A DNA stretch of 13,358 bases from Physocladia obscura. Taxonomy: Eukaryota; Chytridiomycota; Chytridiomycetes; Chytridiales; Chytriomycetaceae. The notes beneath the pieces are model-generated. The model worked only from the letters and a program-made list of their open reading frames with translations, was not told where the DNA came from and ran no database searches. The position numbers and the translations under genes were made by a program. Location of the stretch: assembly GCA_027596945.1 (NCBI GenBank), contig JADGJH010000724.1, positions 1,617-14,974 of the forward strand. The letters are read 5' to 3'. This document shows, in pieces, positions 1 to 7,214 of this stretch (its first letter is position 1; every line of letters starts with the position of its first letter).

Positions 1-491
1 ACATAAATTATGTAAACTGCTGGTTTCTAATAAATAGCAAGAAATTATTTGAAGTTTTCAAAATTGTTAGTAGTTCCTTGTCATTATCGCGATTTCGAAG
101 TGGCAAATATGGTTGAAAGTATGGCACATAAGAGTGAAAATTTCTGGCAGTTATAAACTATTCTGCAACACACAACGGTTATGAAAACTACCTAACACAG
201 CTGAAATTTGCCAGGAAAATGCAGCTAACGCACACATAGATATCAAGAATTAAATGAAGTGCAGTTCTTGCTAAAGTACGCATCAGAGGATCAGGTTTGA
301 GAATATAGCATCACAAGCACAAGAGTTTGTTTGATATCTTTCAATCTTGCTGTGTTAAGTTTGCAGCATTTGATGCTCTCACTAACTAAATTAGCTATTG
401 CTTCGCAACATGTCAAGAGTCTGTTGTATAATAACCTGCAAGTAGATAAAATATATCAAAAATGAACTTTTTTTCTTTTCTTTCTCTTGTT
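1..491. other. AT-rich stretch without a recognisable gene
   Basis: I see no open frame with protein-like composition, no RNA gene and no repeat array on either strand. The only short frame here, on the minus strand near 391-579, overlaps the fragment at 492-742 in another frame and is rich in lysine, serine and isoleucine from A/T runs, so I treat it as chance. Confidence 0.5.
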
Positions 492-742
492 TTATTGGCA
501 AATAAATGTAAACTTCCAGGCACCAATCTTTCTCTTCAGTTTGCATAAGATAATTACACTGCAATATTGCAAAAGCCAATCTGCGTCATTCAACCATCCA
601 TTGCAATTTGCAAGCATTCTTCTCTTGTATACAAGGCAATGAACCCCACATTCTTCATCTCTCTGATGGGGAACATCTGTATCAGTAAATGAAGTGATAT
701 AGGCAGGTGACAAAATCTTGTGGAAGTCTTCGTGATCACAAA
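492..742 (-). pseudogene. Possible Ulp1/SENP-type (C48) protease C-terminal fragment
   Basis: On the minus strand, a frame after a TTTAG acceptor-like site at 743-744 encodes an exon-like stretch containing VPHQRDEECGVHCL. Ulp1/SENP cysteine proteases carry their oxyanion-hole Gln and catalytic Cys in a similar Q-x(3-5)-(D/E)-C-G-(V/M) motif; here the Cys codon is at 650-648. The upstream catalytic His-Trp and Asp of the family are not found: that side is occupied by the start of the GT8 gene on the other strand. If the resemblance is real, this is a remnant, perhaps from a transposable element encoding a Ulp1-like protease. A chance match to a short motif is quite possible. Confidence 0.25.
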
Positions 743-894
743 CTAAACCAAACAAAAAGAATAGCAAAGAAGACTGTTTCAGATAACCCTCTTTTCTCTC
801 TTTTCTTTTGGATTCATGTAACTTTTGCTTTATTGAAAAGTCCCGCCGAAAATTATAGCAAGCTGTCCAAATGACTTTTGCTTGCAGAAACAGG

Positions 895-2631
895 ATGATT
901 CGCCAATATTTTCTGTTAGGAACTCGGCTGTCAAACATCCACACCAGAATTCTCTTGATTGGTGTGTTTTGGCTTACTCAAACATTCATTTTGTTGGCTT
1001 TGAAACACAAATCAGAAAGCTCAATCATCCGAGGGAAAGCTCAATCCAAAGTTTTGCCAGTTCTGGCTAATTTGGTAAAATTATTGGCTTTTATACTCTA
1101 TAAGATGCCCCTTTAATTAAACTCATTCAAAATCCAGCCTGCTGGATTCAAATTCACTCCGCCATACACCAAGCACGATCTACCGGGACGCAAACGTCCC
1201 GTCATAACTCTTCTAACCGGCCCCCCTCTACAACATATTTCATTCAACACTCCCGAAAATGAACTCTCAGAGTCATGTCTTCTTGCACTTCTCCACTCAC
1301 ACATATTCCACAACTACGACTTTATCGTGCTCACAACAACACCACCAAGCATATCTTATGCATGTACAAATTCTCTTCTCGCGAACGGCGCGCGAATCTT
1401 CCATGCGCCACCAGTCTCCGCGCCGCCTGCAGATACCGCTACAGGCCACCGTTACGCATACACATTCACAAAACTGCACATGTGGGCGCTTGATGGGCTG
1501 TTCGAATCGATACTATACCTGGACACGGATATGTTTTTGTTCAGCAACGAAACCCTGGAAGTTGTCTGGGATGCATATGACGAAGTTGGTCAACCGGAGT
1601 TCGCCGCGTGCGAAGATTGGCAGATCCGCGGAACAGTGAACACGGGATTAATGATTTTCAAACCGTCGGCAGTAGTTTACAAAGAATTAATGAAGTCAGT
1701 GACGACGACTGGTGGCTTTGGTGACCAGGGAACGATAAACGCGTATTTTTCGAGCAACAAAAACAGAACCGCAACAATCAATGATCAAAAACGAATTGGG
1801 ATCCTTCCGCGACGCTTTAACACACAGTGGGTTATGCATCGGTCTGACAAGGAGCTACTAGATGCTGTTGGTGTGCACCACAAATTTTTCAAAGACAGTG
1901 TTGGGGAGAATATCCAGGCGCGGAGGATATTCCAAAGATTCTCTGAACAATTTTTGGAGCTGCGAAGGGTTCAATACAAGCGATTTGTTGAAGCTGTACG
2001 TTCAGGGAGGATCGAAGATACTTTCAGTGTTCCAATAGTACCTGTTGTGCCAGATTCGCTTCCAAAATTGAAGGAGGTAATGAGACTGCGAACACGATTC
2101 GACCGAATCGCAATTGTAACAGACGTTCGCAATTCTTTCGACGTGAATCTGCATGTGAATCGCGATTCCTTCGCAAAAAAGTGGTCACAAGCAGTTCATA
2201 TTATTTATGATGGCGGTTCTCGTCGAGGATCAGCTCCACCTATGACAATGCTTGGCCAAATATTAAATCATATTGCGGAAAATATGCTGGACACGTATGA
2301 ATGGGTTTGGGTTCTCGGAGATGGTGTTATTCTCAATTTGGAAGCAGACCAACCAATTCATGCTGCATTCAATGTTTGGACTGAGCCAGACTCCCAACTA
2401 GTACTGTTTCAAGATTGTCAGAGTATCGTTGGTCAAAAATCATCGTTTGCGGTTGGGAAAAATGCAAAGACGAAAATACAAGAGTTTTTAACTGCGAAAA
2501 CGATAGTTGAAGAAGGCGAAGTCGCGGCAGAAAATGCTGCATGGCAAAAGTTTGAAATCTTTATGAAAAGCAAGACGAAAGTGATTGGGAATAGTGGGAC
2601 GGGTTATTACTATTTGGATGACTGTGAATAG
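895..2631 (+). CDS. Membrane-anchored GT8 (glycogenin-like) glycosyltransferase with a second GT34-like domain
   Basis: Proposed exons are 895-1074 and 1138-2631, joined in phase 0 across a 63-nt intron (GTAAAA...ATCCAG), giving 557 aa. The N-terminus is a type II signal anchor: a short basic segment, then a hydrophobic span at about residues 18-36, which implies a Golgi or ER lumenal enzyme. The GT8 domain starts in the second exon (RPVITLLTG, about 80-88). It continues through FTKLHMW, the metal-binding DTD at 189-191 (LYLDTDMF), NTG at 228-230 and GDQ at 255-257, as in glycogenin and related nucleotide-sugar transferases. From about residue 380 a second region follows the GT34 pattern (NRDSFAKKW, then EWVWVLGDGVILN), but the metal site reads G-D-G at 454-456 instead of D-x-D. 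I start at 895 because the ATG at 871 lies within an apparent 3' splice site ending at 887. Acceptor sugar and donor are unknown. The family is confident; the first exon is less so. Confidence 0.82.
1075..1137 (+). other. Intron of the GT8 gene
   Basis: GTAAAA donor at 1075 and ATCCAG acceptor ending at 1137, 63 nt long, phase 0. It removes the in-frame TAA at 1114. The open frame of the second exon contains no ATG between that stop and residue codes clearly belonging to the first GT8 beta strand, so an upstream exon is required. Confidence 0.65.
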
Positions 2632-2640
2632 TTTAAAAAA

Positions 2641-2655
2641 AATTGAATTGAATTG
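2641..2655. repeat. Three tandem AATTG units
   Basis: Three perfect copies of AATTG fill most of the 25 nt between the GT8 stop codon and the ATG of the EMC8/9-like sequence. Confidence 0.9.
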
Positions 2656-2656
2656 A

Positions 2657-3464
2657 ATGGCTTATGTTGTTGATCCAGTGCGGTTTGCGAAAATAACTCT
2701 GCATGCGGCCAAATTTCCGGAGCATTCCATATTCGGAGTTTAACTCGGAACTTCGTCCAGCGATGCTTCCGATGTGGTTCCGGTGATGCACAATTTTCTG
2801 CCACTGTCGTCGATTGCCGAAGCAGCGCTTGAGCAGGTGCGAAACTCTTCCAGCCAGTTATTATCAAGAGTGATCTAATTTGGTTCGAATTAATACCGCC
2901 GATATATGCTAGCATAATTCAAAAACGTATTGTCATAAATGATACTTCTGTCAGTGCTTTAACAGCATTGGTTGCAAGTTCCGTGAATAAACTTGCTGGA
3001 AGAGATTCCGTGCTGTTTGTGGTGGTCAGTTTTGTTCATGTTTCAGCATCGCATCTTTTTTTTTTTTTTTTTTTTGAAATACTGACAACCCTAAAGTTTT
3101 GGAGCCCTTATCGGACTTGACCCCACTGGTATTTTATAAAAATTTTATCTATAAATACTATCGTTGTACACTTAATACAAAAACCAGGTTTTCAGGGAAA
3201 CAAATAGCTCATGGAAGAAAGTACAAGAGGGGTAAATTGTTTAGCGTGGGAGGTTTTAAAAACAAACGTGTCTCATAACAATTGAAACTATCTAGAGCGA
3301 CTCTAAAAGACGATGTTTGGACTATATATGTAACGCTGCAAAAATTAGTTGACACCGGCCAGCAAATTTTCCTGGTTGATTTTGATAACTATTTGGACGA
3401 TGTTTCGTGTGACTGGCTCCAAAACGCCGAAGTTTGGAGTACCGTTCAAAAGACTATCGCATAA
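2657..3464 (+). pseudogene. Disrupted EMC8/EMC9-like gene (ER membrane protein complex subunit)
   Basis: EMC8/9 are cytosolic MPN-fold subunits of the ER membrane protein complex, which inserts tail-anchored and multipass proteins. Pieces appear in family order. The first is an N-terminal block from 2657 (MAYVVDPVRFAKITLHAAKF...). It is followed in the same frame by DVVPVMHNFLPLSSIAEAAL, like the family's D-x-x-P-L-F-H segment. Next is SALTALVASSVNKLAGRD...LFVV near 2955-3024, then DNPK at 3084, and finally the C-terminal hallmark VDFDNYLDDVSCDWL ending at 3464. Defects: an in-frame TAA at 2741-2743, where the family has a hydrophobic residue (G-V-stop-L-G); frame changes with no convincing intron near 2835-2940; and a GTCAGT donor at 3025 whose expected acceptor before DNPK lacks AG. 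Alternatively it is a working gene with introns I could not place plus one sequencing error. Homology is fairly sure, loss of function less so. Confidence 0.68.
3056..3075. repeat. Poly-T tract, 20 nt
   Basis: Uninterrupted run of T inside the presumed intron of the EMC8/9-like sequence, just upstream of ACTGAC and the DNPK coding block. It could be an expanded polypyrimidine tract; its exact length is prone to sequencing error. Confidence 0.85.
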
Positions 3465-3487
3465 CTAATTTTGCAATTAATCAGCCA

Positions 3488-3493
3488 AATAAA
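3488..3493 (+). promoter_or_regulatory. Candidate polyadenylation signal AATAAA
   Basis: AATAAA lies 24 nt after the TAA that ends the EMC8/9-like C-terminal block, a normal distance for a 3' end signal. The motif is common in AT-rich DNA, so this is suggestive only. Confidence 0.35.
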
Positions 3494-3695
3494 TACCAAG
3501 AAATCATGATATACGAGGTTGTTTTTTTGAAGAGAAAATCAAGAAGCCTAAAAAAAAACTAAAAAAAAAAAAAGAGCGACATAATATCGACCAATTCGAA
3601 TATCTAAACAAATACACCACTGAAAATAACCGTCCAACATCATCAAACAATCCATAATATTCATGGGGTGATTTGATTGATATCAAATTGCGATT
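3494..3695. other. Intergenic region between convergent genes
   Basis: AT-rich with A-runs near 3549-3573. It separates the end of the EMC8/9-like sequence (+) from the end of the VAP gene (-) and presumably holds both 3' untranslated regions. I see no gene in it. Confidence 0.5.
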
Positions 3696-4623
3696 TCAAA
3701 ACAACACAGCACCCAGAATAAATGCAATGAGGGCAAGAGCAATAGCGAGTGGCAGGGGGAGGGTTTGTTGAGTTTGACGCGTGGAAAGTTGAGACCCGCC
3801 AACCGCAATTCCACTCTTTTCGTCTGCGGCTTTTCGTTGGCGTAAAACATTTAGACGTTCGATTTCAGCCTTGTAGCCCTCACAAGCAATTGTGAGGCGT
3901 TTGATTGCATCTTTTGCATCTCTTAATTCGCGATCCGTTTGCTTCGCAGACGTAATGACGGCCGCGCCGGAGTCAGCAATCGCGTTCGACACCGGCGACG
4001 TTCCATTTGATAGAGTTGTTGCTGCAGCATTTGGAAGTGGGATTTGCGGAATATTGTTTGTCAAAGACGCGAGAAACGCCACCTTGATTTTCTTTTCGTA
4101 AATTGCGTCTTCGTTGCCAAAACGCTTTGCTTCCTCAGCACGCGTCCACAGTTCAGCTGCGCGTGCGGTTTCATCTTCCACTTCGCCAAAGTCGCTTGGT
4201 ACATGTGTACTTTGGACTAGAAACTTATCTTTGCAACGAAAGTCCAACGGCGGATCTTCGCGCATCGCTTGGAGAAGTACTTCAATCTCCCGAGTACCTC
4301 TGCGTGTTATTTGTGATATTTGAAGGGTTATTTATGTAAAAAGACAAAAGCGATGAGAAGCATTATTAGCAGATCGCCTATACTGGCGAAGAGATATAGC
4401 TAGTGAATAGAAAATGGGTGGGTTGGCAAAGTTACCCCGGCATTATAGTTCCAGCGTTGGGTCTGACGCAATACTGCTTGGGCGCAGTTGTTTTAATTTT
4501 GAAGGCGACCACGGAGCCATCTGTTGCCGTGTTTGTCAGCGTGATGAACTGGCGCACGACTTGGCTGAACGGACGCCGGAACTCAAGCGTGTCGGGAGTC
4601 ACTGAAATTGCGATTGCCGACAT
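3696..4623 (-). CDS. VAP-family ER tail-anchored protein (MSP domain)
   Basis: Exons are 4623-4436 and 4299-3696 on the minus strand, joined by a 136-nt intron (GTAACT...CGCAG, phase 2), giving 263 aa. VAP proteins sit in the ER membrane and recruit FFAT-motif proteins to organelle contact sites. The MSP domain spans about residues 4-140. Its signature FKIKTTAPKQYCVRPNAG (41-58) contains the K-T-x-A-P and Y-x-V-R-P-N elements that form the FFAT-binding face. The splice continues it smoothly into GGTREIEVLLQAM and then KDKFLVQS. A charged heptad-like stretch at about 184-222 fits the VAP coiled coil. The last 21 residues (LPLPLAIALALIAFILGAVLF region, 243-263) form a tail anchor reaching the C-terminus. 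Length and layout are typical of fungal Scs2/VAP proteins. The start at 4623 is the only ATG ahead of the MSP domain. It converges with the EMC8/9-like sequence. Confidence 0.93.
4300..4435 (-). other. Intron of the VAP gene
   Basis: Donor GTAACT begins at 4435 and the acceptor CGCAG ends at 4300 (minus-strand reading), 136 nt, phase 2. It interrupts the MSP domain straight after the FFAT-binding loop and is the longest intron I could define in the window. Confidence 0.8.
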
Positions 4624-4771
4624 TTGGTGAGTCTTTTGTTGGATTTGAATTTCTCATCTCATGTCTTTGAACTAATACACACATGTGAAAATTGATCAAA
4701 GAGAACTGCAGCTCTAAAAATTAAACTTAATTATTTTCAGGCACAAAATACTTTATATAATTCGTTTACAA

Positions 4772-5833
4772 ATGCTCACTGTCCTTGAATTATCAGGAAA
4801 ATGAAGTTTATAGATGGATGGCTATATTGTGCTGTTGTGGGGTGATTATGTTGGAGCTACACGGAGCTACTATACAAGCTCAAATGGAGAAAGATGTAAT
4901 TGTTAAAAATATTGTCACTTGCGACTTTCATATAGACGCACCTTGGAAGAACCTTCACATCGACCGCTGTTAAAGATATTCCAAGTTGTCGGGAAATTGA
5001 GTTGGGGTTTTGCAATCACAATTTCACCACCATACTCTGACTTTTATTCACTTGCATACCGCGACAATGACACCGCCTGAGGGAGAGATATTGCGTGTTC
5101 GCATTATTAAATTTGCAACCTATTGATGGAATCGCAGGCATTTTTCCTGGATCATTTGGAGCTAAGTATCAGCACCTCTAGAGAAGCCGATGATGCTGTG
5201 CAGCTTTCTTGTCATTCTAATCACGAAATTGTTAACTTTGCCAATCATGATTTAAGTTGGTAAAGTTTCACCGATCGAAGATACACCTGACGTCATTGGA
5301 ATTGAAACTCTCATCAATATTAATGCGGAATCAAACTGGCAAATATTTCTGATGAATTCGTTGATCACTTTGTTATTAATCCTCATATCAAAAATGAACT
5401 CACCAAATATACAATTTTTCAGGAACATCAATGTTGGAAAACAAGCGTTGTATATATCACATTCACTGAAAAAATCGCGAGTTTTCCGCTTGAAAATGCA
5501 CTCACGTCAGCAGAATTTGCTTCGCCACCAGCAACTTCAACTCCAGATGCCAACCTCGACCAACTGCAAAAATAAAAGTGCCTAGAAAGACGCCATTATG
5601 CTCAATTGTCGGACAAATAGCACTGAACAGCCCTAAGTTATTTGCATCGTCCATGAAATCCAAAGTTTTTCAGGTTGAAATCTCCTGCTGTTATTCGATT
5701 GCTAAGAATTCTTTACCTGCAGTATGAGATTGTGAAAGCCATACAAGTAGTTTCACCTGAAAGAACGGACAAATCTAAATTTAATAATGAGAGAATCCTG
5801 CTATTAAGGTTTGAAAATTTTGGACAGCAATGA
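4772..5833 (+). pseudogene. Unidentified decayed protein-coding region
   Basis: Protein-like segments follow one another in different plus-strand frames. They include IMLELHGATIQAQMEKDVIV (about 4840-4900), LSWGFAITISPPYSDFYSLA (about 5007-5064), PPEGEILRVRIIKF (5072-5112), MESQAFFLDHLELSISTSRE (5127-5187), DEFVDHFVINPHIKNELTKY from 5351, and LYLQYEIVKAIQVVSPERTD up to a stop at 5831-5833. Several frame changes occur with no spare bases for an intron (for example around 5072 and 5350), and stops interrupt most frames. A few junctions do have splice-like sites, such as TTTTTCAG near 5673, so part may have been exon-intron structure. I do not recognise the family. The RLLR...QY stretch is vaguely adaptin-like, but this is too weak to name. 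It is either a frameshifted pseudogene or a gene with many small exons; I favour the pseudogene. Confidence 0.45.
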
Positions 5834-6157
5834 AAAAAATAATTTTCTGCTTTAAAAAAATCTTTACCAAAGTTCTTAATATTATAGACTTTGTTTCTCA
5901 TCAATTTCACTAATTTAAATAAAAACCCATTAACCCTAGCTTTCTTTGTTTTACTTTTCAATTTTAATTTCAATTTTTTTTTCAAGAATTTATTAACATT
6001 TAGAAGCGGGGCACACAATTAAATAAAAAATTCGAATTTTAAAGGATTGTATTGAAAATACAATGAATAAAAGCGAGGGTTCTGGGAAAAATAAATTGTT
6101 TGTGCTTGGTAATTTTTACTTAAAAATTCATTTCATTTTTGCTCAGGCTACAAACGA
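5834..6157. other. AT-rich upstream region of the first receptor gene
   Basis: Very AT-rich with lysine/phenylalanine-coding runs in all frames and no credible gene. A polypyrimidine stretch followed by GCTCAG ends at 6146, 11 nt before the receptor ATG, and resembles a 3' splice site. Much of this stretch may therefore be a leader intron plus promoter. Confidence 0.45.
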
Positions 6158-7098
6158 ATGATTCCGAGCTCGGTCGTCAATATTCTTCAGCTTGCCATAT
6201 TTTCGATTGGTTTGATCTTGAATGGCTCAATCGTCGTTATTCTTGGAGTCTATCGGAAAACGATGATGTCAAATTATTTGAACAGACGCATCATGATACT
6301 CTTGGCTGCGTGTTTTACCTGGAGTTTGAGCCAAGTAATACAAGGTATATCAGCTTTAGTAGGATCAAGGAATTTTCGGTCGAACTGGATGGCTATGTTT
6401 GGAAACTGGATCGTTTTTGCCATGTTGCTATGTAACGTAAATCTGGCAGCTGAAAGGTACTTTTTGCTACAACCTGAGGGCAGGAACCGCTACTTTGTGA
6501 CAGTTTATATGTTTTTTCTCATCATGTCGGTTATTATGGTTCTTGAATTCACTATTTGGGTCAGTGGTTTGGTCATGACTGAATTTTGCGCAATTTTTAT
6601 TTTTGCTTGTTAACCCTATTAGTCCAGCCCAATTCAGGACAATCAACACCATCCGGATCCGGCATGATAGTATGGATAGTCTTTGCATCAATTCATTTTG
6701 CTGGTGCCACTTCCATGATATCATATTTCTACTTGTTGACATACCGATTCACAAGTCACCAACTCAACAACAACACTCTTCTCGTAACATTTTTCATGAA
6801 TAGCGAAGATGCGCATGAAAATGGCTCTTTTGACTCGGAATCAATACGCAATGCTCGAGTGAAGCTTGAGAGAACTTTACTTGCACAATGCGTTATTTTA
6901 TCGGCGAGCATGATTGTTTGTTATTTTCCATTTTGGATTTACAATATTGTGTCGATAGTCAACGGGGGAACTGTTCCAGGCGATAGCAATAAAGTTGGAA
7001 ATCTGATTGTTATTGTTTTTTTGGCAATGGATGCGATTGTTACTCCGCTTTTGACTTTGTATTTCAAACCCGAAATCCGGCAAAAGTTTGTGTCTTGA
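6158..7098 (+). CDS. Rhodopsin-like (class A) 7TM receptor, copy 1
   Basis: Exons are 6158-6559 and 6628-7098, joined in phase 0 over a 68-nt intron (GTCAGT...TCCAG), giving 290 aa. Seven hydrophobic spans lie at about residues 9-31, 44-66, 78-100, 111-134, 147-172, 216-242 and 257-280, with very short termini. Class A marks: G-L-I-L-N in TM1 (N22), E99-R100-Y101 at the end of TM3, CYFPF at 232-236 in TM6, and P274 in TM7. Missing: the TM2 aspartate, a cysteine at the top of TM3, NPxxY (here TPLLT), and a lysine at the retinal position, which is alanine. It is therefore probably not an opsin. It would signal from the plasma membrane through G proteins, which is inference. The third inner loop is acidic (SEDAHENGSFDSES). 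The ligand is unknown. It is a close paralogue of the gene at 10653. Intron retention would truncate it after TM4. Confidence 0.85.
6560..6627 (+). other. Intron of receptor copy 1
   Basis: Donor GTCAGT at 6560 and acceptor TCCAG ending at 6627, 68 nt. The junction W-P (residues 134-135) matches exactly the W-P junction of the paralogue at 10653-11628, which supports both splice predictions. The earlier TTAG at 6622 would break the frame. Confidence 0.8.
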
Positions 7099-7214
7099 TA
7101 ATAGTGCGTATTGTTTCTGGAGCTGGAAAGGCATTATACCTCCTTTTTTTTGTTTTTGTTTTTAAGAGTACGAACAGATGTAAAGAAACTTTCAAAATAA
7201 TTTTCTGAAATTCA

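Noticed and set aside
2741..2743. Recoding or an altered genetic code at the TAA in the EMC8/9-like sequence
   Set aside because: TAA ends RGP1 and other frames normally here, and further defects lie downstream, so simple decay or an error is likelier.
2610..2915. Minus-strand open frame of about 100 codons
   Set aside because: It is antisense to the plus-strand EMC8/9-like blocks, which show family-specific residues; the minus frame shows none.
5713..6018. Minus-strand frame rich in Lys, Leu, Phe and Asn
   Set aside because: The composition comes from A/T runs, there is no domain-like pattern, and the plus strand of its right half carries a better coding-like segment.
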